Part shown: one piece after another, positions 43,983 through 52,289 of the stretch
Numbering within the stretch: the stretch's first letter is position 1
How the letters are laid out: the number at the start of each line of letters is the position of its first letter
Assembly: GCA_963826145.1 (NCBI GenBank)
Contig: CAWGVW010000001.1
Location: 1,612,001 to 1,676,000 of the forward strand
Origin: JBGPLJ01 sp963826145
GTDB lineage: Bacteria > Pseudomonadota > Gammaproteobacteria > Steroidobacterales > Steroidobacteraceae
Reading direction: 5' to 3'
DNA length: 64,000 bases
Program-made: the position numbers and the translations under genes
Notes under the pieces: generated by a model
The model's input: the letters and a program-made list of their open reading frames with translations, nothing else
Told to the model about the DNA's origin: nothing
Databases searched by the model: none

Positions 43983-44939
43983 CTAGCGCGAGACCGAACG
44001 CATGCTGGCAGCCACCTGCTCCGTTATCTGGATCGCTGTCGCGAGGGCGCGGCGCCCGTCCTCACCACTCACGACCGGCTCGCCACCGTTTGCAGCGGCG
44101 GCAAGGAACGATTCGATCTCGGCGCGTAGCGCGTCGCTCTCGCCGAAGCTGCGCTCGTCGATCGAAACCTGTGGCAGACCGTCCGGCCCCAGGCCATCGC
44201 CCTTGCGTATGAGCGTCAGGATCTTCTGGTGCAGGTCGAGCGAGATGTACGCATCATCCTGAAAGAGACGGAGCTTTCGTTCGGTCTTGAGGCTCACACG
44301 GCTGGCAGTCGTGTTTGCAACGCAGCCGTTGGCGAAACGCAGACGCGCGTTCGCGATGTCGAGCTCGCCGGAAAATACGCTGCTCCCCACGGCGTCAATG
44401 CTTGCGATCGGCGAATGGACGATGTTCTGAATGATGTCGATGTCGTGAATCATAAGGTCCAGCACCACGTTGACATCGGTGCCGCGCTGTTTGAATGGCG
44501 CGAGGCGATGCGATTCGACGAAGCGCGGCGACGTCAGAATGCCGTCGAGCGCGAGAATCGCAGAATTGAATCGCTCCAGGTGTCCGACCTGCAGCACACG
44601 CCTGGCGCCTTCAGCGATTGCGATGAGTTCGTCCGCCTCATCGACCGTTACGGTGATCGGCTTCTCAACGAGCACGTGTGTGCCAGACTCGAGGAATGCG
44701 CCGGCGATCTCCCGATGCAACGGTGTCGGAGTGACGACGCTGACCGCATCGACCTTGCCGAGGAGTTCACGGTAATCCGCCACTGCCTGCGTGCCGCACT
44801 CCGCAGCCACGCGCCCGGCGCTGCCGGCGTCAACATCGGCAACGGCGACCAGCCGCGAATGTTCGATAGCGGCGTATTTCTGTGCATGGAAGCGGCCGAG
44901 GTAGCCGGCGCCGATGACGGCGGTTCTCATTGTTTGCAT
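43983..44939 (-). CDS. Gfo/Idh/MocA-family NAD(P)-dependent oxidoreductase
   Basis: The 318-residue protein opens with a Rossmann motif (AVIGAGYLGRFHAQKYAAI). It then shows VSVVTPTPLHREIAGAFLESGTHVLVEKPIT, where the EKP Lys is the family catalytic lysine, and VVLDLMIHDIDIIQNIV with the HDID motif. Such enzymes oxidise sugars or related substrates; the substrate is unknown, and nucleotide-sugar-type dehydrogenases are possible. A second ATG three codons in (44930) is the more typical start. It lies 7 bp after the small membrane-protein gene, on the same strand. Confidence 0.88.
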   Translation of the reverse strand: MQTMRTAVIGAGYLGRFHAQKYAAIEHSRLVAVADVDAGSAGRVAAECGTQAVADYRELLGKVDAVSVVTPTPLHREIAGAFLESGTHVLVEKPITVTVDEADELIAIAEGARRVLQVGHLERFNSAILALDGILTSPRFVESHRLAPFKQRGTDVNVVLDLMIHDIDIIQNIVHSPIASIDAVGSSVFSGELDIANARLRFANGCVANTTASRVSLKTERKLRLFQDDAYISLDLHQKILTLIRKGDGLGPDGLPQVSIDERSFGESDALRAEIESFLAAAANGGEPVVSGEDGRRALATAIQITEQVAASMRSVSR

Positions 44940-44946
44940 GATTTAT

Positions 44947-45201
44947 TCAACGCGAGTGGGTTTTGTCCTGCGCCCGGTCCTGGCGTGCCCACTTGCTGCG
45001 TTGGCGGTATTCGTGTCGCAACTGCAGGATGACCGCACCGTAGATGAGGAGCCCGCAGCCTGCGCCACAAGCGAGCGCCCACAAGCCCCAGTCCCCACGC
45101 AGTATCGAAATGACAACGCTACCGAGCGACAGCGCGCCGCCGACGCCGATGGCGACATAGGGCTTCGATCGGTACACATGCTCCGGCCACCAATGCTTCA
45201 T
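44947..45201 (-). CDS. Small two-helix membrane protein, unknown
   Basis: The 84-residue product has a polar N-terminus (MKHWWPEHVYRSKPY) and two hydrophobic helices (VAIGVGGALSLGSVVISIL and WALACGAGCGLLIYGAVIL). A strongly charged C-terminus (RHEYRQRSKWARQDRAQDKTHSR) would be cytoplasmic. I recognise no family. Close coupling to the oxidoreductase gene (7 bp) suggests one transcript. The start is an ATG, and the 93-bp region to the divergent gene is the likely promoter space. Confidence 0.65.
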   Translation of the reverse strand: MKHWWPEHVYRSKPYVAIGVGGALSLGSVVISILRGDWGLWALACGAGCGLLIYGAVILQLRHEYRQRSKWARQDRAQDKTHSR

Positions 45202-45294
45202 TGCCCTTGACCTGACGCCACTGTCGATCGGCGGCGACCTATAGTCTCACGATCGGCGAGTTCACGCGCCTTGCCACCTCTGTGACTCCACCGC

Positions 45295-45690
45295 ATGATG
45301 CAGACGGTCTCGTTGCTGGAAGTCCTGCCGATGGCATTCTCAATCAAGGCATTTACGCAGCGCCTGCGCACCGCCTCCCGAGGTGAGCGTGAGCTGTGGC
45401 TTGCGGCTGCCGCAGTCGGATTTGGTCTGTTCATACTACCGCTCTTCATTTACTTCGCGGGCAACACGACGCTGGGCGCATATGAGCGCGGGGGTCTCGG
45501 CACTTTCCTGTTCGACTTCTTCAGCGGCCTCCTCCGTCCGAACGTTGCTTATTGGCTGGTGGCGACTGGCCCGTACCTTTTGTTTACGTTGGCACGGCTG
45601 CTCTGGAGCCTGCGCAAGCGTCTGCGTACCTTCCTTGCCGCCCGATCGGCGGCTCCCGTGACCACTCCATCCCCAGGGCACCAGGACTAA
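45295..45690 (+). CDS. Small two-helix membrane protein, unknown
   Basis: The 131-residue protein has two hydrophobic segments: WLAAAAVGFGLFILPLFIYFAG and the later NVAYWLVATGPYLLFTLARLLW. The loop is Gly-rich (GAYERGGLGTFLFDFF) and the C-terminus basic (SLRKRLRTFLAARSA). The real start may be ATG 45331 (MAFSIKAF), removing 12 residues. No family was recognised. It is divergent from the gene at 44947 and precedes the diguanylate cyclase by 105 bp. Confidence 0.65.
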   Translation: MMQTVSLLEVLPMAFSIKAFTQRLRTASRGERELWLAAAAVGFGLFILPLFIYFAGNTTLGAYERGGLGTFLFDFFSGLLRPNVAYWLVATGPYLLFTLARLLWSLRKRLRTFLAARSAAPVTTPSPGHQD

Positions 45691-45749
45691 AGATCAGTCT
45701 CCGCTGGCCGCTAAGCCGAGGGCAGCCAGCCGCGGAGAGCTGGCAGCCT

Positions 45750-45767
45750 GGCGGACCCGCGTCCGCC
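45750..45767 (+). other. Hairpin in the leader of the diguanylate cyclase gene
   Basis: GGCGGAC and GTCCGCC pair over 7 bp with loop CCGC. It ends 28 nt before the ATG at 45796. It has no T run, so it is either a 5'-leader structure or a weak terminator of the preceding small gene. Confidence 0.4.
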
Positions 45768-45795
45768 GGTATGCGATGGATGGAGTCGTACGCCG

Positions 45796-47322
45796 ATGAC
45801 CCCTGAGCTCGAAGCCCACCTCAAGTCCTTCGTCAACTTCCCGAGCCCTCCGGGCGTTGCGACCACCATTATCGAGGTGGCGCAGGACCCCAATATCGAA
45901 ATGAGCCGGGTCGCGCAGGTCGTCGGCATGGATCCAGCGCTTACGACGAAGATCTTGAGAATCGCCAATTCACCACTCTACGCGCAGAGGCGCAAGAGCG
46001 AGAACCTGCGCCAAGCCCTGGTGGTACTCGGCCTCAATGCGACGCTCACGCTGGCGCTCAGTTTTTCACTCGTAAAGGCGCTGCGCGGCGGCAAGCCGAA
46101 TGGCATCAACTACCCGTACTACTGGCGCCGCGCGCTGATCGGCGCGATGGCGGCCCGCGCGCTCGGTGCGGTCACCGGACAGACGCTGCTCGAAGAGCTT
46201 TTCCTCGCGGGACTGCTCCAGGACATCGGCGTGCTCGCGCTCGATCGCTGCCGGCCGGAAACGTACCGCGACGTCGGCGAGATCCAGCAGGACCATCGGG
46301 AGTTGCAGGCCCATGAGCGCAAGGTACTGGGCACGGATCACGTCGAGGTCGGATCGTGGCTGCTGAAATCCTGGAACCTATCCTCCCGCTTATACAACGC
46401 AATCGCGCAAAGCCACCGCGCCGCCAGCCAGCGTGTCATCGAGCCGGGCGAGGTCTTCAATCGCTGCGTCACGCTCTGCGGGCCTGTGGCTGACATTTTC
46501 ATCCGTGAAGCGGACCAGCGTCCGTTCGTGGAGACAGCGCAGGCTGTCGAGCGCAGCTTCGGCCTCGACAAGGAGGCCTTTGGGAGCATCCTCGCATCGG
46601 TTAGCGGACTCGCCACGGAAACGGAAAAGCTCTTCGATACCGAGCTCTTCGGCGCGACAGATCCGGACCTTATCATCGAGCAGGCTCGGGAGATTCTGAT
46701 GGTGCGCAATCTCCAGACCCTGCGTGAGGCGAGCAGTCTGCGCAGCGCCGCCGATCATTTGTCGACGCGCGCCCTTGAGCTGGAAGAAGAGACGCGCCGC
46801 GACGCACTCACGGGCGCCTACAATCGCGCGTACCTCGAACAATTCCTCGCGCGCGAGTTCGATAGCGCCAGTCGTCACGCCTGGCCTATCAGCATCGCAT
46901 TCGCCGACCTTGACGGGTTCAAGCTTGTCAACGACACATATGGCCACCAGGCCGGCGACCGTGTCCTGCAGGGTGCGGCTCGAATCCTGCGCGGCAATTC
47001 ACGCGAGAGCGATGTGGTTGTCCGCTACGGTGGCGAAGAATTCCTGCTTGTGCTGCCTGCGACCGACAGCGATACGGTTCGCTCCATCTGCGAGCGCATC
47101 GTCGCTGCGTTCCAGCACACCCGCCACGACATCGGTAACAGTGCAGTCAGCGTCACCGTATCGATCGGCCACGCGACACATAGCGCGGAACACAGCTTTC
47201 CCTCGGCCGAAGCGTTTCTCAAAGCGGCCGATCAGGCCCTGTATGCGGCGAAGCTTCAAGGGCGCAATCGGGCCGTTGCGCATGAAGCCGGCGCGCCCAG
47301 TCCGTCGGTCCAGTTTCTGTAA
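45796..47322 (+). CDS. HDOD-GGDEF diguanylate cyclase
   Basis: The 508-residue protein joins an N-terminal HDOD domain (residues about 10-215, with GVATTIIEVAQDP, VVGMDPALTTKILRIANS and LLQDIGVLALD) to a C-terminal GGDEF domain. The GGDEF domain opens with TRRDALTGAYNRAYLE and has the active motif GGEEF at residues 412-416, which makes it a likely c-di-GMP synthase. RESD at 403-406, five residues before GGEEF, matches the product-inhibition I-site RxxD. A coiled linker (about 285-335) joins them. No transmembrane helix, so it is cytoplasmic. HDOD domains lack HD catalysis and usually sense or dimerise. Confidence 0.92.
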   Translation: MTPELEAHLKSFVNFPSPPGVATTIIEVAQDPNIEMSRVAQVVGMDPALTTKILRIANSPLYAQRRKSENLRQALVVLGLNATLTLALSFSLVKALRGGKPNGINYPYYWRRALIGAMAARALGAVTGQTLLEELFLAGLLQDIGVLALDRCRPETYRDVGEIQQDHRELQAHERKVLGTDHVEVGSWLLKSWNLSSRLYNAIAQSHRAASQRVIEPGEVFNRCVTLCGPVADIFIREADQRPFVETAQAVERSFGLDKEAFGSILASVSGLATETEKLFDTELFGATDPDLIIEQAREILMVRNLQTLREASSLRSAADHLSTRALELEEETRRDALTGAYNRAYLEQFLAREFDSASRHAWPISIAFADLDGFKLVNDTYGHQAGDRVLQGAARILRGNSRESDVVVRYGGEEFLLVLPATDSDTVRSICERIVAAFQHTRHDIGNSAVSVTVSIGHATHSAEHSFPSAEAFLKAADQALYAAKLQGRNRAVAHEAGAPSPSVQFL

Positions 47323-47441
47323 ATCAACAACACGATATTTCGTGACGTAGTTCCACATCCGCCCGCAGACGCCCTGCGACAATTCGCACGCAGAATTATT
47401 AGAAGAGCCGGAACAACCGGTTCGATCCGGGGAAATATCAG

Positions 47442-47660
47442 ATGCGTGACAACAGGCACGCGGCAGCTGCCGGTTCCGGCCATTTTGACGGCGATTTCGC
47501 GGGTGACGACGAGCTGGTAATGCTCGACTTCACGGGGCCACGCTGGGAGCTTGTCGATCACCGGCCGGAGCAAAAGCGCCGCGCCCGCGGCGTCGATCCG
47601 TACAACTCCGTCGAACGTCCGCTGCGCAAGCAGCCGTGGCTGCGGTTCGATCGCCGCTGA
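47442..47660 (+). CDS. Possible small acidic/basic protein, unknown
   Basis: An open frame of 72 residues with an acidic first half (GHFDGDFAGDDELVMLDF) and a basic second half (EQKRRARGVDPYNSVERPLRKQPWLRFDRR). The composition is balanced and unlike the Arg/Pro/Ser-rich shadow frames nearby. GGGG lies 9 nt before the ATG. A longer minus-strand frame covers the same place but looks like a shadow. No family was recognised. Treat as provisional. Confidence 0.45.
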   Translation: MRDNRHAAAAGSGHFDGDFAGDDELVMLDFTGPRWELVDHRPEQKRRARGVDPYNSVERPLRKQPWLRFDRR

Positions 47661-47801
47661 CACCATGCCGCGGCTTTGCGGATCGCGTACGCATATATTC
47701 CCTGAACGCAACATAACTGGGTGGCGTAAGGCGCGTGACGAATCGATGCGACTACGGTCACGGCCCCTCAAATGCATTGGGCTCATGGTGGCAACGCACA
47801 C

Positions 47802-48347
47802 ATGAAATTCCAGCCCATTCTTCTATTGCCCAAAACACTGCAGCGTGCACGGGTCCTTTGCGCGGCCGTCTTGTGCTCGACTGCATTGGAAGCCGTAGCG
47901 GACGACGGTGCGGCGCCGCCAGTTCGCAAAGCGCCCGACAACGTTGCGACCGTCTGCGCGCGAGCGGAGTCTTCATGCCCGCGCTCAGACCCTCAGACCG
48001 TTCTGCCTGACCCTGTCGCCAGGTCGCATGCCGGCGGGCCGGTCAGGTCCCACCCCGAATCGACACTCGCGGACGCACATGTTCTGCCGGCCTTCAAATT
48101 CCAGGACGACGACGTGCTGTTACGCAGGCTGGCGGATATGCGGACGCTTCCCGTGATGACGCTGTGGCAGAGTCGCCGCGCGCAAATCTTCTTTGGCGTC
48201 GATCGCAAGGGTCTGCCGGGACTGCACATCCGCCAGCGACGAGAACCAGCCGAGCAGAGCACACTCTGGCGATCGAACAGCGCCAACCATGAAGCGGCCG
48301 ACGCCGCACCCACGCCGACTGCCGTCCCGCGGTCCGTCTCTCCTTGA
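47802..48347 (+). CDS. Probable secreted protein, unknown
   Basis: From ATG 47802 the product has 181 residues and a signal peptide (MKFQPILLLPKTLQRARVLCAAVLC, cleavage near AVADD). The mature region is low in hydrophobic residues, with two nearby Cys (VCARAESSC) and a recognisably structured middle (FKFQDDDVLLRRLADMRTLPVMTLWQSRRAQIFFGVDRKGLPGL). The C-terminus is Ser/Thr/Pro-rich. No family was recognised. It converges with the membrane-protein gene at 48355, 7 bp away. Confidence 0.6.
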   Translation: MKFQPILLLPKTLQRARVLCAAVLCSTALEAVADDGAAPPVRKAPDNVATVCARAESSCPRSDPQTVLPDPVARSHAGGPVRSHPESTLADAHVLPAFKFQDDDVLLRRLADMRTLPVMTLWQSRRAQIFFGVDRKGLPGLHIRQRREPAEQSTLWRSNSANHEAADAAPTPTAVPRSVSP

Positions 48348-48354
48348 CCCAGCC

Positions 48355-48657
48355 TCAACGACCCCCGCTGATCCACCAGCGTGCGGCGACAATGACGACG
48401 ATCGACCAGCCGGCCAGCGCCGCAATGGCCCATCGCTTCCAGGGTCTTGCGCGTAGCTGAGCGAATAGGCTGGCAAGACCAATGCCCCCGAAAATGGCGA
48501 ACAGGAGTGTAAAGCGCGCAAGGGTCGGCAGTTCTTCCGCGAATTCTGGGTGGTCGGCCCGAAGCAACAGGAAAACAACGAGAACCATGCCGAGACAGAC
48601 CGCGATCGCGACGGCGGAGCCCGTCACAACACCCAGGACGAAGGCCAATGGACGCAT
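48355..48657 (-). CDS. Small three-helix membrane protein, unknown
   Basis: The 100-residue product has three hydrophobic segments (LAFVLGVVTGSAVAIAVCLGMVLVVFLLL, FTLLFAIFGGIGLASLF and WAIAALAGWSIVVIVAARWW). A short acidic loop (DHPEFAEELPTL) lies after the first. It is convergent with 47802-48347 and divergent from prc. I recognise no family, but the hydrophobicity pattern supports a real gene. Confidence 0.7.
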   Translation of the reverse strand: MRPLAFVLGVVTGSAVAIAVCLGMVLVVFLLLRADHPEFAEELPTLARFTLLFAIFGGIGLASLFAQLRARPWKRWAIAALAGWSIVVIVAARWWISGGR

Positions 48658-48843
48658 GTTCTTGAGAACCCGTCTGGCGGCAGACCGTAGTGAATTGAGT
48701 CAAGCAACGGCGAATCGGGCTTGCACCGCGCCCCGCCCCTCTCTAGCCTTGAATCCTACCGCACGGGCGGAATCTTCGAGGGCCGGACCCTGTCGAACGC
48801 CGGGATCCGACCGACCTGCGAACCGCAACTTGAGACATTGCCC

Positions 48844-50952
48844 ATGACACGCCGACCCCGACTGCCCGTCCTCGCCGCCCTGGCTGTGATCGCACTGTCG
48901 GTCTGGCTTGGCGGCTCGACGATCGGCCCTGCCGGAACGGTTCCAGCCAACGGTCTCGCGCCGACGGAGCGTCAGCGACAGGTCGCCCGCCAGTTTGCTG
49001 ACTTGCTGCAGTCGCGCCACTACCGGCAAACGGTGCTTGACGATCGCGTCTCCTCGCAGGTCTTCGATTTCTACCTGGAAGCGCTCGACCCGGGCAAGAG
49101 CTATTTCAGCGCCAAGGATGTCGCCGACTTCGAACGCTACCGCAAGCAATTCGACGACATGCTCGAAACCGGCGCCGTCGACCCCGCCTTCGATATGTTC
49201 GCGCGCGTGCAGGCGCGCAGCCGCGAGCGGCTCCAGTTCGCCCTGGCACAGCTCGAACATGAGCCGGATTTCACGGTCGACGAAACGTTCGAATTCGATC
49301 GCGACAAGGCGCCCTGGGCGCGTACGACGCAGGAGCTCGATGAGCTCTGGCGCAAGCGCGTCAAGAACGATGCGCTGTCGCTGGCACTCACCGGCAAGAA
49401 ATGGCCGGAGATCCACGACACGCTGCAAAAGCGCTATGACCGCGTGCTCAAGCGCCTAGATCAGGTGAGTTCCGACGACGTTTTCGAGTCCTACGTGAAC
49501 GCCTACGCGCGTGCGTATGACCCCCACTCGAACTACTTCTCGCCACGCACTTCCGAGGAATACAACATCCAGATGAGCTTGAGCTACGAGGGCATCGGCG
49601 CGTCGCTCCAACTCATCGACGACTATGTCACCGTGATCAGTGTGCTGCCCGGGGGACCGGCCGCGACCAGTGGAACGCTGTCACCGAACGACCGGATAAC
49701 GGCGGTCGGTCAGGGCAAGGCGGGCGCGCTGGAGGACGTCATTGGTTCGCGCCTGGACGATGTCGTGCAGTTGATCCGCGGCCCGGCAAATACGGCTGTT
49801 CGCCTGCAGGTACTTCCCGCGGGCGCCGCGCCCGGATCACCGCAGAAGGTGATCGATTTCACGCGTAACCGCATCACGCTCGAAGCACAAGCTGCGCAGA
49901 AGTCCGTGCAGACACTCAAACGTAGCGGCCACGAAATGCGTATCGGCGTCATCACCGTGCCAAGCTTCTATCTCGATGCGGCGGCCCAGGATCGAGGCGA
50001 TGCGGATTACAAGAGCACGACGCGCGACGTACGGCGTCTGGTCGGCGAGCTCGTTCAGGGTGGAATCGACGGCCTAGTCCTCGATTTGCGCGGGAACGGT
50101 GGCGGCTACCTGCCGGAAGCGCGCTCTCTAACCGGGCTGTTCGTCAACGGCGGCCCCATCGTGCAAATTCGCGAGACCGACGGCACCCGTCACGTCCTGG
50201 ACGATCCGGAACCCGGCATGGTCTATTCAGGGCCGCTGACCGTCCTGGTCGATCGCTTCAGCGCGTCCGCATCGGAGATATTCGCGGCTGCCATCCAGGA
50301 CTACGGGCGCGGATTGATCGTTGGCCAGCGCACCTACGGCAAGGGAACGGTGCAGACCCTCTACCCGCTCGACGACACGCCGTTTTCGCGGCGACCGTCG
50401 CGCGGCCAGGTGACCGTCACGAGCGGCAAGTTCTATCGGATTACTGGGGAGAGCACGCAGCACCGCGGTGTCGAGCCCGACATCGAACTGGCATCGCTGA
50501 TCGATCCGAACGAGGTTGGCGAAAGTACACGCGACACGGCGCTGCCGTGGGATCGGATCGGATCGGTGCCCTTTCACGTCCAGGGCCGAATCGTGCCGGC
50601 GGTGCCGGAGCTGACCCGCGAACACGATCAGCGGATCGCCTCGGACGTCGACTATCGCACGCTCCTCGGTGACATCGCGGCGGTGCAGGAGCTGCGCTCG
50701 CAGAAGACAGTTTCACTCAACCTCAAAACGCGACAACTTGAACGGGAAGCCCAGGACACGGCGCACCTGGAAAGGGAAAACAAGCGAAGGGAAGCGCATG
50801 GCCTTAAAGCGGTCGCATCGCTCGATCAGCTGCATGACGACGATCTGCCAGACGCGGTACTGGATGAAGCCGCCCAAATTGCCGCTGACTGGACGATCGA
50901 CAACAACCCGTCCTCAACGACGGCGCAGAATTCGGCCCTCGCCAAACCCTGA
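48844..50952 (+). CDS. prc: Carboxy-terminal (tail-specific) protease Prc
   Basis: The 702-residue periplasmic S41 protease cleaves proteins from their C-termini and, in E. coli, processes FtsI and degrades SsrA-tagged periplasmic proteins and MepS. It has a signal/anchor (LPVLAALAVIALSVWLGGS), an N-terminal domain and a PDZ domain with YEGIGASLQLIDDYVTVISVLPGGPA. The Ser-Lys dyad is present: Ser475 in FSASASEIFAAA and Lys500 in RTYGKGTVQ, with the 25-residue spacing of the family. I chose ATG 48844; earlier in-frame codons give an unconserved leader. Confidence 0.95.
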   Translation: MTRRPRLPVLAALAVIALSVWLGGSTIGPAGTVPANGLAPTERQRQVARQFADLLQSRHYRQTVLDDRVSSQVFDFYLEALDPGKSYFSAKDVADFERYRKQFDDMLETGAVDPAFDMFARVQARSRERLQFALAQLEHEPDFTVDETFEFDRDKAPWARTTQELDELWRKRVKNDALSLALTGKKWPEIHDTLQKRYDRVLKRLDQVSSDDVFESYVNAYARAYDPHSNYFSPRTSEEYNIQMSLSYEGIGASLQLIDDYVTVISVLPGGPAATSGTLSPNDRITAVGQGKAGALEDVIGSRLDDVVQLIRGPANTAVRLQVLPAGAAPGSPQKVIDFTRNRITLEAQAAQKSVQTLKRSGHEMRIGVITVPSFYLDAAAQDRGDADYKSTTRDVRRLVGELVQGGIDGLVLDLRGNGGGYLPEARSLTGLFVNGGPIVQIRETDGTRHVLDDPEPGMVYSGPLTVLVDRFSASASEIFAAAIQDYGRGLIVGQRTYGKGTVQTLYPLDDTPFSRRPSRGQVTVTSGKFYRITGESTQHRGVEPDIELASLIDPNEVGESTRDTALPWDRIGSVPFHVQGRIVPAVPELTREHDQRIASDVDYRTLLGDIAAVQELRSQKTVSLNLKTRQLEREAQDTAHLERENKRREAHGLKAVASLDQLHDDDLPDAVLDEAAQIAADWTIDNNPSSTTAQNSALAKP

Positions 50953-51015
50953 CTGATCTTCGATGCTCTAAGGCGTGCCGATAACGCGGCCCGTCCATTG
51001 GAAGCACTGTTATAC

Positions 51016-51044
51016 TTGACTACAACACCAGTCGACCTTAGTAT
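51016..51044 (+). promoter_or_regulatory. Sigma-70-type promoter of the RND efflux operon
   Basis: TTGACT (51016-51021), a 17-bp spacer and TAGTAT (51039-51044) lie 97 bp upstream of the adaptor gene. It sits in the 188-bp gap after prc, an AT-richer patch, and is the most convincing vegetative promoter in the window. Confidence 0.65.
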
Positions 51045-51096
51045 TGCGCGCACTCGGCATTGGCAGATCCTTCACTTTTCTCGTAATAGATTGATT

Positions 51097-51119
51097 GGTA
51101 ACGACTAAGTATCGTTGCC
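51097..51119. promoter_or_regulatory. Operator-like inverted repeat before the RND operon
   Basis: GGTAACGA (51097-51104) and TCGTTGCC (51112-51119) are inverted repeats matching at 7 of 8 positions, with a 7-bp spacer. They lie downstream of the promoter and 21 bp before the adaptor ATG. The size and placement are like a TetR-family or similar operator, or a leader hairpin. No regulator gene lies adjacent, so any repressor is encoded elsewhere. Confidence 0.45.
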
Positions 51120-51140
51120 GCCGCAAACAGGGAGCACGCA

Positions 51141-52214
51141 ATGAATCGATCGATCTCGGCCGCCATCGCTGTGCTGGCGACGTTGGGTGTTGCTGGTTGT
51201 GGTGATCAGGCCAACGGCAAGGCCAAGGACGACAAGACTGAGAATGCCGCAATTCCTGTTGAAGTTCGTGACCCGAGATCCGGTGAAATGCTCGCCGTCT
51301 ACACGGGTACGGCGACGCTCGAGGCGGATGGTGAGGCCGTCGTTGTTGCCAAGGTCGGCGGCGAGGTCAAACGCATTCTCGTCGAAGAGGGCGAGAACGT
51401 GCGCGAAGGCCAGGTACTTGCGGTTCTGGACGGTGATCAGCTGCGGCTGCAACTCGAGCAATCGGCAGCCAATTTGAACAAGCTCGAACGCGACTACAAA
51501 CGCAATTCGGATCTACATGACAAAGGGCTGATCGCCGAGAGCGCTGTCGACAACGTCAAGTCGGATCTCGATGCGCTGCGCGCGTCCCACGACATCGCGA
51601 AGTTGCAGCTCAGCTACACCGCGATTCGCGCGCCCATCTCGGGCGTCGTTTCCGAACGGAACATCAAACTCGGCAACACCATCCAGCCGAATACCGTCGT
51701 TTTCAAAGTTACGGACCTGAAGCCGCTGATAGCCTACGTGCACGCGCCAGAACGCGAGCTGCGGCTGCTTGCGGGCGGACAGCCGGCCGAAATTGCCGTG
51801 GATGCGATGCCCGGCCAGGTGTTCATCGGCAAGATCGCGCGCGTGAGTCCCGTGGTCGACCCGGCAACGGGCACCTTCAAGATCACGGTCGAAGTTGACG
51901 ACCCGACATCGAAGCTCAAGCCCGGTATGTTCGCGCGGGTCGGCGTGGTCTATGAGCGGCGTGCCAATGCGCTGCAAATTCCCCGCACGGCCATCGTCGA
52001 TAACGACGGCCAGGCGACGGTGTTCGTCGTAAACAAGGACAAGGCGGAGCAGCGCGACATCAAGACGGGGCTCGCCAATGCCGGATATATCGAAGTGACC
52101 GAGGGCCTGAAGAAGGGCGAGCAGGTCGTGGTCGTCGGCCAGAACGGTCTCAAGACCGGCAATGTCGTTCGCGTGGTGACGCTCGAGAAGGAAACGGAAA
52201 CGGCGAAGCGCTGA
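51141..52214 (+). CDS. RND efflux periplasmic adaptor (membrane fusion) lipoprotein
   Basis: The 357-residue adaptor has a lipobox GVAGC (Cys20). It has the biotinyl-lipoyl half-motifs EAVVVAKVGGEVKRILVEEGENVREGQ and YTAIRAPISGVVSERNIKLG, separated by a helical hairpin (about residues 105-150). A beta-barrel region (AEIAVDAMPGQVFIGKIARVSPVVDPATGTF) and a membrane-proximal domain ending EVTEGLKKGEQVVVVGQNGLK follow. It links the inner-membrane pump to a TolC-type channel. Two permease genes follow in the same direction; no outer-membrane channel is encoded here. Confidence 0.94.
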   Translation: MNRSISAAIAVLATLGVAGCGDQANGKAKDDKTENAAIPVEVRDPRSGEMLAVYTGTATLEADGEAVVVAKVGGEVKRILVEEGENVREGQVLAVLDGDQLRLQLEQSAANLNKLERDYKRNSDLHDKGLIAESAVDNVKSDLDALRASHDIAKLQLSYTAIRAPISGVVSERNIKLGNTIQPNTVVFKVTDLKPLIAYVHAPERELRLLAGGQPAEIAVDAMPGQVFIGKIARVSPVVDPATGTFKITVEVDDPTSKLKPGMFARVGVVYERRANALQIPRTAIVDNDGQATVFVVNKDKAEQRDIKTGLANAGYIEVTEGLKKGEQVVVVGQNGLKTGNVVRVVTLEKETETAKR

Positions 52215-52289
52215 TGGCCTCGCGCGCGCATCGCACACCGTTGCCGGCGTTCCTCCAATAACGACTTCGCATTCCGAGGCAGATCAGCC

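Noticed and set aside
47256..47801. 181-residue minus-strand frame between the cyclase and the secreted-protein gene
   Set aside because: Composition and placement look like a shadow of the plus-strand frames; it overlaps the end of the cyclase gene and has no recognisable features.
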